This document shows, piece by piece, positions 23,401 through 38,400 of a stretch of DNA of 64,000 nucleotides (the stretch's first letter is position 1; each line of letters begins with the position of its first letter). The stretch spans positions 132,501 to 196,500 of the forward strand of contig CANJKZ010000262.1 of NCBI GenBank assembly GCA_947471745.1. The letters are read 5' to 3'. Origin of the DNA: Closterium sp. Naga37s-1 (lineage: Eukaryota > Streptophyta > Zygnematophyceae > Desmidiales > Closteriaceae). The translations under genes were made by a program, and so were the position numbers. The notes below the pieces were generated by a model. The model saw nothing but the letters and a program-made list of their open reading frames with translations, searched no databases and was not told the origin of the DNA.

Positions 23401-26400
23401 TTGCGGGGGGTGGAGGACGGGATGTGGCCCACAGCAGGCCTGATAGACACCGTGGTGGAGAGCAGCTGCCGGGAGCGCCGCCTCTCTCCATCTCACATGC
23501 GTCTGCCCTCCCCTTTCCCTTCCACTCCCTGCAGAGGAGCTGTTCGCATCAGGCTCCCATGCTGAAGGGAAAGCTCTGCTGTTGCGGGGGGTGGAGGACG
23601 GGATGTGGCCCACAGCAGGCCTGATAGACACCGTGGTGGAGAGCAGCTGCCGGGAGCGCCGCCTCTCTCCATCTCACATGCGTCTGCCCTCCCCTTTCCC
23701 TTCCACTCCCTGCAGAGGAGCTGTTCGCATCAGGCTCCCATGCTGAAGGGAAAGCTCTGCTGTTGCGGGGGGTGGAGGACGGGATGTGGCCCACAGCAGG
23801 CCTGATAGACACCGTGGTGGAGAGCAGCTGCCGGGAGCGCCGCCTCTCTCCATCTCACATGCGTCTGCCCTCCCCTTTCCCTTCCACTCCCTGCAGAGGA
23901 GCTGTTCGCATCAGGCTCCCATGCTGAAGGGAAAGCTCTGCTGTTGCGGGGGGTGGAGGACGGGATGTGGCCCACAGCAGGCCTGATAGACACCGTGGTG
24001 GAGAGCAGCTGCCGGGAGCGCCGCCTCTCTCCATCTCACATGCGTCTGCCCTCCCCTTTCCCTTCCACTCCCTGCAGAGGAGCTGTTCGCATCAGGCTCC
24101 CATGCTGAAGGGAAAGCTCTGCTGTTGCGGGGGGTGGAGGACGGGATGTGGCCCACAGCAGGCCTGATAGACACCGTGGTGGAGAGCAGCTGCCGGGAGC
24201 GCCGCCTCTCTCCATCTCACATGCGTCTGCCCTCCCCTTTCCCTTCCACTCCCTGCAGAGGAGCTGTTCGCATCAGGCTCCCATGCTGAAGGGAAAGCTC
24301 TGCTGTTGCGGGGGGTGGAGGACGGGATGTGGCCCACAGCAGGCCTGATAGACACCGTGGTGGAGAGCAGCTGCCGGGAGCGCCGCCTCTCTCCATCTCA
24401 CATGCGTCTGCCCTCCCCTTTCCCTTCCACTCCCTGCAGAGGAGCTGTTCGCATCAGGCTCCCATGCTGAAGGGAAAGCTCTGCTGTTGCGGGGGGTGGA
24501 GGACGGGATGTGGCCCACAGCAGGCCTGATAGACACCGTGGTGGAGAGCAGCTGCCGGGAGCGCCGCCTCTCTCCATCTCACATGCGTCTGCCCTCCCCT
24601 TTCCCTTCCACTCCCTGCAGAGGAGCTGTTCGCATCAGGCTCCCATGCTGAAGGGAAAGCTCTGCTGTTGCGGGGGGTGGAGGACGGGATGTGGCCCACA
24701 GCAGGCCTGATAGACACCGTGGTGGAGAGCAGCTGCCGGGAGCGCCGCCTCTCTCCATCTCACATGCGTCTGCCCTCCCCTTTCCCTTCCACTCCCTGCA
24801 GAGGAGCTGTTCGCATCAGGCTCCCATGCTGAAGGGAAAGCTCTGCTGTTGCGGGGGGTGGAGGACGGGATGTGGCCCACAGCAGGCCTGATAGACACCG
24901 TGGTGGAGAGCAGCTGCCGGGAGCGCCGCCTCTCTCCATCTCACATGCGTCTGCCCTCCCCTTTCCCTTCCACTCCCTGCAGAGGAGCTGTTCGCATCAG
25001 GCTCCCATGCTGAAGGGAAAGCTCTGCTGTTGCGGGGGGTGGAGGACGGGATGTGGCCCACAGCAGGCCTGATAGACACCGTGGTGGAGAGCAGCTGCCG
25101 GGAGCGCCGCCTCTCTCCATCTCACATGCGTCTGCCCTCCCCTTTCCCTTCCACTCCCTGCAGAGGAGCTGTTCGCATCAGGCTCCCATGCTGAAGGGAA
25201 AGCTCTGCTGTTGCGGGGGGTGGAGGACGGGATGTGGCCCACAGCAGGCCTGATAGACACCGTGGTGGAGAGCAGCTGCCGGGAGCGCCGCCTCTCTCCA
25301 TCTCACATGCGTCTGCCCTCCCCTTTCCCTTCCACTCCCTGCAGAGGAGCTGTTCGCATCAGGCTCCCATGCTGAAGGGAAAGCTCTGCTGTTGCGGGGG
25401 GTGGAGGACGGGATGTGGCCCACAGCAGGCCTGATAGACACCGTGGTGGAGAGCAGCTGCCGGGAGCGCCGCCTCTCTCCATCTCACATGCGTCTGCCCT
25501 CCCCTTTCCCTTCCACTCCCTGCAGAGGAGCTGTTCGCATCAGGCTCCCATGCTGAAGGGAAAGCTCTGCTGTTGCGGGGGGTGGAGGACGGGATGTGGC
25601 CCACAGCAGGCCTGATAGACACCGTGGTGGAGAGCAGCTGCCGGGAGCGCCGCCTCTCTCCATCTCACATGCGTCTGCCCTCCCCTTTCCCTTCCACTCC
25701 CTGCAGAGGAGCTGTTCGCATCAGGCTCCCATGCTGAAGGGAAAGCTCTGCTGTTGCGGGGGGTGGAGGACGGGATGTGGCCCACAGCAGGCCTGATAGA
25801 CACCGTGGTGGAGAGCAGCTGCCGGGAGCGCCGCCTCTCTCCATCTCACATGCGTCTGCCCTCCCCTTTCCCTTCCACTCCCTGCAGAGGAGCTGTTCGC
25901 ATCAGGCTCCCATGCTGAAGGGAAAGCTCTGCTGTTGCGGGGGGTGGAGGACGGGATGTGGCCCACAGCAGGCCTGATAGACACCGTGGTGGAGAGCAGC
26001 TGCCGGGAGCGCCGCCTCTCTCCATCTCACATGCGTCTGCCCTCCCCTTTCCCTTCCACTCCCTGCAGAGGAGCTGTTCGCATCAGGCTCCCATGCTGAA
26101 GGGAAAGCTCTGCTGTTGCGGGGGGTGGAGGACGGGATGTGGCCCACAGCAGGCCTGATAGACACCGTGGTGGAGAGCAGCTGCCGGGAGCGCCGCCTCT
26201 CTCCATCTCACATGCGTCTGCCCTCCCCTTTCCCTTCCACTCCCTGCAGAGGAGCTGTTCGCATCAGGCTCCCATGCTGAAGGGAAAGCTCTGCTGTTGC
26301 GGGGGGTGGAGGACGGGATGTGGCCCACAGCAGGCCTGATAGACACCGTGGTGGAGAGCAGCTGCCGGGAGCGCCGCCTCTCTCCATCTCACATGCGTCT

Positions 26401-29400
26401 GCCCTCCCCTTTCCCTTCCACTCCCTGCAGAGGAGCTGTTCGCATCAGGCTCCCATGCTGAAGGGAAAGCTCTGCTGTTGCGGGGGGTGGAGGACGGGAT
26501 GTGGCCCACAGCAGGCCTGATAGACACCGTGGTGGAGAGCAGCTGCCGGGAGCGCCGCCTCTCTCCATCTCACATGCGTCTGCCCTCCCCTTTCCCTTCC
26601 ACTCCCTGCAGAGGAGCTGTTCGCATCAGGCTCCCATGCTGAAGGGAAAGCTCTGCTGTTGCGGGGGGTGGAGGACGGGATGTGGCCCACAGCAGGCCTG
26701 ATAGACACCGTGGTGGAGAGCAGCTGCCGGGAGCGCCGCCTCTCTCCATCTCACATGCGTCTGCCCTCCCCTTTCCCTTCCACTCCCTGCAGAGGAGCTG
26801 TTCGCATCAGGCTCCCATGCTGAAGGGAAAGCTCTGCTGTTGCGGGGGGTGGAGGACGGGATGTGGCCCACAGCAGGCCTGATAGACACCGTGGTGGAGA
26901 GCAGCTGCCGGGAGCGCCGCCTCTCTCCATCTCACATGCGTCTGCCCTCCCCTTTCCCTTCCACTCCCTGCAGAGGAGCTGTTCGCATCAGGCTCCCATG
27001 CTGAAGGGAAAGCTCTGCTGTTGCGGGGGGTGGAGGACGGGATGTGGCCCACAGCAGGCCTGATAGACACCGTGGTGGAGAGCAGCTGCCGGGAGCGCCG
27101 CCTCTCTCCATCTCACATGCGTCTGCCCTCCCCTTTCCCTTCCACTCCCTGCAGAGGAGCTGTTCGCATCAGGCTCCCATGCTGAAGGGAAAGCTCTGCT
27201 GTTGCGGGGGGTGGAGGACGGGATGTGGCCCACAGCAGGCCTGATAGACACCGTGGTGGAGAGCAGCTGCCGGGAGCGCCGCCTCTCTCCATCTCACATG
27301 CGTCTGCCCTCCCCTTTCCCTTCCACTCCCTGCAGAGGAGCTGTTCGCATCAGGCTCCCATGCTGAAGGGAAAGCTCTGCTGTTGCGGGGGGTGGAGGAC
27401 GGGATGTGGCCCACAGCAGGCCTGATAGACACCGTGGTGGAGAGCAGCTGCCGGGAGCGCCGCCTCTCTCCATCTCACATGCGTCTGCCCTCCCCTTTCC
27501 CTTCCACTCCCTGCAGAGGAGCTGTTCGCATCAGGCTCCCATGCTGAAGGGAAAGCTCTGCTGTTGCGGGGGGTGGAGGACGGGATGTGGCCCACAGCAG
27601 GCCTGATAGACACCGTGGTGGAGAGCAGCTGCCGGGAGCGCCGCCTCTCTCCATCTCACATGCGTCTGCCCTCCCCTTTCCCTTCCACTCCCTGCAGAGG
27701 AGCTGTTCGCATCAGGCTCCCATGCTGAAGGGAAAGCTCTGCTGTTGCGGGGGGTGGAGGACGGGATGTGGCCCACAGCAGGCCTGATAGACACCGTGGT
27801 GGAGAGCAGCTGCCGGGAGCGCCGCCTCTCTCCATCTCACATGCGTCTGCCCTCCCCTTTCCCTTCCACTCCCTGCAGAGGAGCTGTTCGCATCAGGCTC
27901 CCATGCTGAAGGGAAAGCTCTGCTGTTGCGGGGGGTGGAGGACGGGATGTGGCCCACAGCAGGCCTGATAGACACCGTGGTGGAGAGCAGCTGCCGGGAG
28001 CGCCGCCTCTCTCCATCTCACATGCGTCTGCCCTCCCCTTTCCCTTCCACTCCCTGCAGAGGAGCTGTTCGCATCAGGCTCCCATGCTGAAGGGAAAGCT
28101 CTGCTGTTGCGGGGGGTGGAGGACGGGATGTGGCCCACAGCAGGCCTGATAGACACCGTGGTGGAGAGCAGCTGCCGGGAGCGCCGCCTCTCTCCATCTC
28201 ACATGCGTCTGCCCTCCCCTTTCCCTTCCACTCCCTGCAGAGGAGCTGTTCGCATCAGGCTCCCATGCTGAAGGGAAAGCTCTGCTGTTGCGGGGGGTGG
28301 AGGACGGGATGTGGCCCACAGCAGGCCTGATAGACACCGTGGTGGAGAGCAGCTGCCGGGAGCGCCGCCTCTCTCCATCTCACATGCGTCTGCCCTCCCC
28401 TTTCCCTTCCACTCCCTGCAGAGGAGCTGTTCGCATCAGGCTCCCATGCTGAAGGGAAAGCTCTGCTGTTGCGGGGGGTGGAGGACGGGATGTGGCCCAC
28501 AGCAGGCCTGATAGACACCGTGGTGGAGAGCAGCTGCCGGGAGCGCCGCCTCTCTCCATCTCACATGCGTCTGCCCTCCCCTTTCCCTTCCACTCCCTGC
28601 AGAGGAGCTGTTCGCATCAGGCTCCCATGCTGAAGGGAAAGCTCTGCTGTTGCGGGGGGTGGAGGACGGGATGTGGCCCACAGCAGGCCTGATAGACACC
28701 GTGGTGGAGAGCAGCTGCCGGGAGCGCCGCCTCTCTCCATCTCACATGCGTCTGCCCTCCCCTTTCCCTTCCACTCCCTGCAGAGGAGCTGTTCGCATCA
28801 GGCTCCCATGCTGAAGGGAAAGCTCTGCTGTTGCGGGGGGTGGAGGACGGGATGTGGCCCACAGCAGGCCTGATAGACACCGTGGTGGAGAGCAGCTGCC
28901 GGGAGCGCCGCCTCTCTCCATCTCACATGCGTCTGCCCTCCCCTTTCCCTTCCACTCCCTGCAGAGGAGCTGTTCGCATCAGGCTCCCATGCTGAAGGGA
29001 AAGCTCTGCTGTTGCGGGGGGTGGAGGACGGGATGTGGCCCACAGCAGGCCTGATAGACACCGTGGTGGAGAGCAGCTGCCGGGAGCGCCGCCTCTCTCC
29101 ATCTCACATGCGTCTGCCCTCCCCTTTCCCTTCCACTCCCTGCAGAGGAGCTGTTCGCATCAGGCTCCCATGCTGAAGGGAAAGCTCTGCTGTTGCGGGG
29201 GGTGGAGGACGGGATGTGGCCCACAGCAGGCCTGATAGACACCGTGGTGGAGAGCAGCTGCCGGGAGCGCCGCCTCTCTCCATCTCACATGCGTCTGCCC
29301 TCCCCTTTCCCTTCCACTCCCTGCAGAGGAGCTGTTCGCATCAGGCTCCCATGCTGAAGGGAAAGCTCTGCTGTTGCGGGGGGTGGAGGACGGGATGTGG

Positions 29401-32400
29401 CCCACAGCAGGCCTGATAGACACCGTGGTGGAGAGCAGCTGCCGGGAGCGCCGCCTCTCTCCATCTCACATGCGTCTGCCCTCCCCTTTCCCTTCCACTC
29501 CCTGCAGAGGAGCTGTTCGCATCAGGCTCCCATGCTGAAGGGAAAGCTCTGCTGTTGCGGGGGGTGGAGGACGGGATGTGGCCCACAGCAGGCCTGATAG
29601 ACACCGTGGTGGAGAGCAGCTGCCGGGAGCGCCGCCTCTCTCCATCTCACATGCGTCTGCCCTCCCCTTTCCCTTCCACTCCCTGCAGAGGAGCTGTTCG
29701 CATCAGGCTCCCATGCTGAAGGGAAAGCTCTGCTGTTGCGGGGGGTGGAGGACGGGATGTGGCCCACAGCAGGCCTGATAGACACCGTGGTGGAGAGCAG
29801 CTGCCGGGAGCGCCGCCTCTCTCCATCTCACATGCGTCTGCCCTCCCCTTTCCCTTCCACTCCCTGCAGAGGAGCTGTTCGCATCAGGCTCCCATGCTGA
29901 AGGGAAAGCTCTGCTGTTGCGGGGGGTGGAGGACGGGATGTGGCCCACAGCAGGCCTGATAGACACCGTGGTGGAGAGCAGCTGCCGGGAGCGCCGCCTC
30001 TCTCCATCTCACATGCGTCTGCCCTCCCCTTTCCCTTCCACTCCCTGCAGAGGAGCTGTTCGCATCAGGCTCCCATGCTGAAGGGAAAGCTCTGCTGTTG
30101 CGGGGGGTGGAGGACGGGATGTGGCCCACAGCAGGCCTGATAGACACCGTGGTGGAGAGCAGCTGCCGGGAGCGCCGCCTCTCTCCATCTCACATGCGTC
30201 TGCCCTCCCCTTTCCCTTCCACTCCCTGCAGAGGAGCTGTTCGCATCAGGCTCCCATGCTGAAGGGAAAGCTCTGCTGTTGCGGGGGGTGGAGGACGGGA
30301 TGTGGCCCACAGCAGGCCTCATAGACACCGTGGTGGAGAGCAGCTGCCGGGAGCGCCGCCTCTCTCCATCTCACATGCGTCTGCCCTCCCCTTTCCCTTC
30401 CACTCCCTGCAGAGGAGCTGTTCGCATCAGGCTCCCATGCTGAAGGGAAAGCTCTGCTGTTGCGGGGGGTGGAGGACGGGATGTGGCCCACAGCAGGCCT
30501 GATAGACACCGTGGTGGAGAGCAGCTGCCGGGAGCGCCGCCTCTCTCCATCTCACATGCGTCTGCCCTCCCCTTTCCCTTCCACTCCCTGCAGAGGAGCT
30601 GTTCGCATCAGGCTCCCATGCTGAAGGGAAAGCTCTTCTGTTGCGGGGGGTGGAGGACGGGATGTGGCCCACAGCAGGCCTGATAGACACCGTGGTGGAG
30701 AGCAGCTGCCGGGAGCGCCGCCTCTCTCCATCTCACATGCGTCTGCCCTCCCCTTTCCCTTCCACTCCCTGCAGAGGAGCTGTTCGCATCAGGCTCCCAT
30801 GCTGAAGGGAAAGCTCTGCTGTTGCGGGGGGTGGAGGACGGGATGTGGCCCACAGCAGGCCTGATAGACACCGTGGTGGAGAGCAGCTGCCGGGAGCGCC
30901 GCCTCTCTCCATCTCACATGCGTCTGCCCTCCCCTTTCCCTTCCACTCCCTGCAGAGGAGCTGTTCGCATCAGGCTCCCATGCTGAAGGGAAAGCTCTGC
31001 TGTTGCGGGGGGTGGAGGACGGGATGTGGCCCACAGCAGGCCTCATAGACACCGTGGTGGAGAGCAGCTGCCGGGAGCGCCGCCTCTCTCCATCTCACAT
31101 GCGTCTGCCCTCCCCTTTCCCTTCCACTCCCTGCAGAGGAGCTGTTCGCATCAGGCTCCCATGCTGAAGGGAAAGCTCTGCTGTTGCGGGGGGTGGAGGA
31201 CGGGATGTGGCCCACAGCAGGCCTGATAGACACCGTGGTGGAGAGCAGCTGCCGGGAGCGCCGCCTCTCTCCATCTCACATGCGTCTGCCCTCCCCTTTC
31301 CCTTCCACTCCCTGCAGAGGAGCTGTTCGCATCAGGCTCCCATGCTGAAGGGAAAGCTCTGCTGTTGCGGGGGGTGGAGGACGGGATGTGGCCCACAGCA
31401 GGCCTGATAGACACCGTGGTGGAGAGCAGCTGCCGGGAGCGCCGCCTCTCTCCATCTCACATGCGTCTGCCCTCCCCTTTCCCTTCCACTCCCTGCAGAG
31501 GAGCTGTTCGCATCAGGCTCCCATGCTGAAGGGAAAGCTCTGCTGTTGCGGGGGGTGGAGGACGGGATGTGGCCCACAGCAGGCCTGATAGACACCGTGG
31601 TGGAGAGCAGCTGCCGGGAGCGCCGCCTCTCTCCATCTCACATGCGTCTGCCCTCCCCTTTCCCTTCCACTCCCTGCAGAGGAGCTGTTCGCATCAGGCT
31701 CCCATGCTGAAGGGAAAGCTCTGCTGTTGCGGGGGGTGGAGGACGGGATGTGGCCCACAGCAGGCCTGATAGACACCGTGGTGGAGAGCAGCTGCCGGGA
31801 GCGCCGCCTCTCTCCATCTCACATGCGTCTGCCCTCCCCTTTCCCTTCCACTCCCTGCAGAGGAGCTGTTCGCATCAGGCTCCCATGCTGAAGGGAAAGC
31901 TCTGCTGTTGCGGGGGGTGGAGGACGGGATGTGGCCCACAGCAGGCCTGATAGACACCGTGGTGGAGAGCAGCTGCCGGGAGCGCCGCCTCTCTCCATCT
32001 CACATGCGTCTGCCCTCCCCTTTCCCTTCCACTCCCTGCAGAGGAGCTGTTCGCATCAGGCTCCCATGCTGAAGGGAAAGCTCTGCTGTTGCGGGGGGTG
32101 GAGGACGGGATGTGGCCCACAGCAGGCCTGATAGACACCGTGGTGGAGAGCAGCTGCCGGGAGCGCCGCCTCTCTCCATCTCACATGCGTCTGCCCTCCC
32201 CTTTCCCTTCCACTCCCTGCAGAGGAGCTGTTCGCATCAGGCTCCCATGCTGAAGGGAAAGCTCTGCTGTTGCGGGGGGTGGAGGACGGGATGTGGCCCA
32301 CAGCAGGCCTGATAGACACCGTGGTGGAGAGCAGCTGCCGGGAGCGCCGCCTCTCTCCATCTCACATGCGTCTGCCCTCCCCTTTCCCTTCCACTCCCTG

Positions 32401-35400
32401 CAGAGGAGCTGTTCGCATCAGGCTCCCATGCTGAAGGGAAAGCTCTGCTGTTGCGGGGGGTGGAGGACGGGATGTGGCCCACAGCAGGCCTGATAGACAC
32501 CGTGGTGGAGAGCAGCTGCCAGGAGCGCCGCCTCTCTCCATCTCACATGCGTCTGCCCTCCCCTTTCCCTTCCACTCCCTGCAGAGGAGCTGTTCGCATC
32601 AGGCTCCCATGCTGAAGGGAAAGCTCTGCTGTTGCGGGGGGTGGAGGACGGGATGTGGCCCACAGCAGGCCTGATAGACACCGTGGTGGAGAGCAGCTGC
32701 CGGGAGCGCCGCCTCTCTCCATCTCACATGCGTCTGCCCTCCCCTTTCCCTTCCACTCCCTGCAGAGGAGCTGTTCGCATCAGGCTCCCATGCTGAAGGG
32801 AAAGCTCTGCTGTTGCGGGGGGTGGAGGACGGGATGTGGCCCACAGCAGGCCTGATAGACACCGTGGTGGAGAGCAGCTGCCGGGAGCGCCGCCTCTCTC
32901 CATCTCACATGCGTCTGCCCTCCCCTTTCCCTTCCACTCCCTGCAGAGGAGCTGTTCGCATCAGGCTCCCATGCTGAAGGGAAAGCTCTGCTGTTGCGGG
33001 GGGTGGAGGACGGGATGTGGCCCACAGCAGGCCTCATAGACACCGTGGTGGAGAGCAGCTGCCGGGAGCGCCGCCTCTCTCCATCTCACATGCGTCTGCC
33101 CTCCCCTTTCCCTTCCACTCCCTGCAGAGGAGCTGTTCGCATCAGGCTCCCATGCTGAAGGGAAAGCTCTGCTGTTGCGGGGGGTGGAGGACGGGATGTG
33201 GCCCACAGCAGGCCTGATAGACACCGTGGTGGAGAGCAGCTGCCGGGAGCGCCGCCTCTCTCCATCTCACATGCGTCTGCCCTCCCCTTTCCCTTCCACT
33301 CCCTGCAGAGGAGCTGTTCGCATCAGGCTCCCATGCTGAAGGGAAAGCTCTGCTGTTGCGGGGGGTGGAGGACGGGATGTGGCCCACAGCAGGCCTGATA
33401 GACACCGTGGTGGAGAGCAGCTGCCGGGAGCGCCGCCTCTCTCCATCTCACATGCGTCTGCCCTCCCCTTTCCCTTCCACTCCCTGCAGAGGAGCTGTTC
33501 GCATCAGGCTCCCATGCTGAAGGGAAAGCTCTGCTGTTGCGGGGGGTGGAGGACGGGATGTGGCCCACAGCAGGCCTGATAGACACCGTGGTGGAGAGCA
33601 GCTGCCGGGAGCGCCGCCTCTCTCCATCTCACATGCGTCTGCCCTCCCCTTTCCCTTCCACTCCCTGCAGAGGAGCTGTTCGCATCAGGCTCCCATGCTG
33701 AAGGGAAAGCTCTGCTGTTGCGGGGGGTGGAGGACGGGATGTGGCCCACAGCAGGCCTGATAGACACCGTGGTGGAGAGCAGCTGCCGGGAGCGCCGCCT
33801 CTCTCCATCTCACATGCGTCTGCCCTCCCCTTTCCCTTCCACTCCCTGCAGAGGAGCTGTTCGCATCAGGCTCCCATGCTGAAGGGAAAGCTCTGCTGTT
33901 GCGGGGGGTGGAGGACGGGATGTGGCCCACAGCAGGCCTGATAGACACCGTGGTGGAGAGCAGCTGCCGGGAGCGCCGCCTCTCTCCATCTCACATGCGT
34001 CTGCCCTCCCCTTTCCCTTCCACTCCCTGCAGAGGAGCTGTTCGCATCAGGCTCCCATGCTGAAGGGAAAGCTCTGCTGTTGCGGGGGGTGGAGGACGGG
34101 ATGTGGCCCACAGCAGGCCTGATAGACACCGTGGTGGAGAGCAGCTGCCGGGAGCGCCGCCTCTCTCCATCTCACATGCGTCTGCCCTCCCCTTTCCCTT
34201 CCACTCCCTGCAGAGGAGCTGTTCGCATCAGGCTCCCATGCTGAAGGGAAAGCTCTGCTGTTGCGGGGGGTGGAGGACGGGATGTGGCCCACAGCAGGCC
34301 TGATAGACACCGTGGTGGAGAGCAGCTGCCGGGAGCGCCGCCTCTCTCCATCTCACATGCGTCTGCCCTCCCCTTTCCCTTCCACTCCCTGCAGAGGAGC
34401 TGTTCGCATCAGGCTCCCATGCTGAAGGGAAAGCTCTGCTGTTGCGGGGGGTGGAGGACGGGATGTGGCCCACAGCAGGCCTGATAGACACCGTGGTGGA
34501 GAGCAGCTGCCGGGAGCGCCGCCTCTCTCCATCTCACATGCGTCTGCCCTCCCCTTTCCCTTCCACTCCCTGCAGAGGAGCTGTTCGCATCAGGCTCCCA
34601 TGCTGAAGGGAAAGCTCTGCTGTTGCGGGGGGTGGAGGACGGGATGTGGCCCACAGCAGGCCTGATAGACACCGTGGTGGAGAGCAGCTGCCGGGAGCGC
34701 CGCCTCTCTCCATCTCACATGCGTCTGCCCTCCCCTTTCCCTTCCACTCCCTGCAGAGGAGCTGTTCGCATCAGGCTCCCATGCTGAAGGGAAAGCTCTG
34801 CTGTTGCGGGGGGTGGAGGACGGGATGTGGCCCACAGCAGGCCTGATAGACACCGTGGTGGAGAGCAGCTGCCGGGAGCGCCGCCTCTCTCCATCTCACA
34901 TGCGTCTGCCCTCCCCTTTCCCTTCCACTCCCTGCAGAGGAGCTGTTCGCATCAGGCTCCCATGCTGAAGGGAAAGCTCTGCTGTTGCGGGGGGTGGAGG
35001 ACGGGATGTGGCCCACAGCAGGCCTGATAGACACCGTGGTGGAGAGCAGCTGCCGGGAGCGCCGCCTCTCTCCATCTCACATGCGTCTGCCCTCCCCTTT
35101 CCCTTCCACTCCCTGCAGAGGAGCTGTTCGCATCAGGCTCCCATGCTGAAGGGAAAGCTCTGCTGTTGCGGGGGGTGGAGGACGGGATGTGGCCCACAGC
35201 AGGCCTGATAGACACCGTGGTGGAGAGCAGCTGCCGGGAGCGCCGCCTCTCTCCATCTCACATGCGTCTGCCCTCCCCTTTCCCTTCCACTCCCTGCAGA
35301 GGAGCTGTTCGCATCAGGCTCCCATGCTGAAGGGAAAGCTCTGCTGTTGCGGGGGGTGGAGGACGGGATGTGGCCCACAGCAGGCCTGATAGACACCGTG

Positions 35401-38400
35401 GTGGAGAGCAGCTGCCGGGAGCGCCGCCTCTCTCCATCTCACATGCGTCTGCCCTCCCCTTTCCCTTCCACTCCCTGCAGAGGAGCTGTTCGCATCAGGC
35501 TCCCATGCTGAAGGGAAAGCTCTGCTGTTGCGGGGGGTGGAGGACGGGATGTGGCCCACAGCAGGCCTGATAGACACCGTGGTGGAGAGCAGCTGCCGGG
35601 AGCGCCGCCTCTCTCCATCTCACATGCGTCTGCCCTCCCCTTTCCCTTCCACTCCCTGCAGAGGAGCTGTTCGCATCAGGCTCCCATGCTGAAGGGAAAG
35701 CTCTGCTGTTGCGGGGGGTGGAGGACGGGATGTGGCCCACAGCAGGCCTGATAGACACCGTGGTGGAGAGCAGCTGCCGGGAGCGCCGCCTCTCTCCATC
35801 TCACATGCGTCTGCCCTCCCCTTTCCCTTCCACTCCCTGCAGAGGAGCTGTTCGCATCAGGCTCCCATGCTGAAGGGAAAGCTCTGCTGTTGCGGGGGGT
35901 GGAGGACGGGATGTGGCCCACAGCAGGCCTGATAGACACCGTGGTGGAGAGCAGCTGCCGGGAGCGCCGCCTCTCTCCATCTCACATGCGTCTGCCCTCC
36001 CCTTTCCCTTCCACTCCCTGCAGAGGAGCTGTTCGCATCAGGCTCCCATGCTGAAGGGAAAGCTCTGCTGTTGCGGGGGGTGGAGGACGGGATGTGGCCC
36101 ACAGCAGGCCTGATAGACACCGTGGTGGAGAGCAGCTGCCGGGAGCGCCGCCTCTCTCCATCTCACATGCGTCTGCCCTCCCCTTTCCCTTCCACTCCCT
36201 GCAGAGGAGCTGTTCGCATCAGGCTCCCATGCTGAAGGGAAAGCTCTGCTGTTGCGGGGGGTGGAGGACGGGATGTGGCCCACAGCAGGCCTCATAGACA
36301 CCGTGGTGGAGAGCAGCTGCCGGGAGCGCCGCCTCTCTCCATCTCACATGCGTCTGCCCTCCCCTTTCCCTTCCACTCCCTGCAGAGGAGCTGTTCGCAT
36401 CAGGCTCCCATGCTGAAGGGAAAGCTCTGCTGTTGCGGGGGGTGGAGGACGGGATGTGGCCCACAGCAGGCCTCATAGACACCGTGGTGGAGAGCAGCTG
36501 CCGGGAGCGCCGCCTCTCTCCATCTCACATGCGTCTGCCCTCCCCTTTCCCTTCCACTCCCTGCAGAGGAGCTGTTCGCATCAGGCTCCCATGCTGAAGG
36601 GAAAGCTCTGCTGTTGCGGGGGGTGGAGGACGGGATGTGGCCCACAGCAGGCCTCATAGACACCGTGGTGGAGAGCAGCTGCCGGGAGCGCCGCCTCTCT
36701 CCATCTCACATGCGTCTGCCCTCCCCTTTCCCTTCCACTCCCTGCAGAGGAGCTGTTCGCATCAGGCTCCCATGCTGAAGGGAAAGCTCTGCTGTTGCGG
36801 GGGGTGGAGGACGGGATGTGGCCCACAGCAGGCCTCATAGACACCGTGGTGGAGAGCAGCTGCCGGGAGCGCCGCCTCTCTCCATCTCACATGCGTCTGC
36901 CCTCCCCTTTCCCTTCCACTCCCTGCAGAGGAGCTGTTCGCATCAGGCTCCCATGCTGAAGGGAAAGCTCTGCTGTTGCGGGGGGTGGAGGACGGGATGT
37001 GGCCCACAGCAGGCCTCATAGACACCGTGGTGGAGAGCAGCTGCCGGGAGCGCCGCCTCTCTCCATCTCACATGCGTCTGCCCTCCCCTTTCCCTTCCAC
37101 TCCCTGCAGAGGAGCTGTTCGCATCAGGCTCCCATGCTGAAGGGAAAGCTCTGCTGTTGCGGGGGGTGGAGGACGGGATGTGGCCCACAGCAGGCCTCAT
37201 AGACACCGTGGTGGAGAGCAGCTGCCGGGAGCGCCGCCTCTCTCCATCTCACATGCGTCTGCCCTCCCCTTTCCCTTCCACTCCCTGCAGAGGAGCTGTT
37301 CGCATCAGGCTCCCATGCTGAAGGGAAAGCTCTGCTGTTGCGGGGGGTGGAGGACGGGATGTGGCCCACAGCAGGCCTGATAGACACCGTGGTGGAGAGC
37401 AGCTGCCGGGAGCGCCGCCTCTCTCCATCTCACATGCGTCTGCCCTCCCCTTTCCCTTCCACTCCCTGCAGAGGAGCTGTTCGCATCAGGCTCCCATGCT
37501 GAAGGGAAAGCTCTGCTGTTGCGGGGGGTGGAGGACGGGATGTGGCCCACAGCAGGCCTCATAGACACCGTGGTGGAGAGCAGCTGCCGGGAGCGCCGCC
37601 TCTCTCCATCTCACATGCGTCTGCCCTCCCCTTTCCCTTCCACTCCCTGCAGAGGAGCTGTTCGCATCAGGCTCCCATGCTGAAGGGAAAGCTCTGCTGT
37701 TGCGGGGGGTGGAGGACGGGATGTGGCCCACAGCAGGCCTCATAGACACCGTGGTGGAGAGCAGCTGCCGGGAGCGCCGCCTCTCTCCATCTCACATGCG
37801 TCTGCCCTCCCCTTTCCCTTCCACTCCCTGCAGAGGAGCTGTTCGCATCAGGCTCCCATGCTGAAGGGAAAGCTCTGCTGTTGCGGGGGGTGGAGGACGG
37901 GATGTGGCCCACAGCAGGCCTGATAGACACCGTGGTGGAGAGCAGCTGCCGGGAGCGCCGCCTCTCTCCATCTCACATGCGTCTGCCCTCCCCTTTCCCT
38001 TCCACTCCCTGCAGAGGAGCTGTTCGCATCAGGCTCCCATGCTGAAGGGAAAGCTCTGCTGTTGCGGGGGGTGGAGGACGGGATGTGGCCCACAGCAGGC
38101 CTGATAGACACCGTGGTGGAGAGCAGCTGCCGGGAGCGCCGCCTCTCTCCATCTCACATGCGTCTGCCCTCCCCTTTCCCTTCCACTCCCTGCAGAGGAG
38201 CTGTTCGCATCAGGCTCCCATGCTGAAGGGAAAGCTCTGCTGTTGCGGGGGGTGGAGGACGGGATGTGGCCCACAGCAGGCCTGATAGACACCGTGGTGG
38301 AGAGCAGCTGCCGGGAGCGCCGCCTCTCTCCATCTCACATGCGTCTGCCCTCCCCTTTCCCTTCCACTCCCTGCAGAGGAGCTGTTCGCATCAGGCTCCC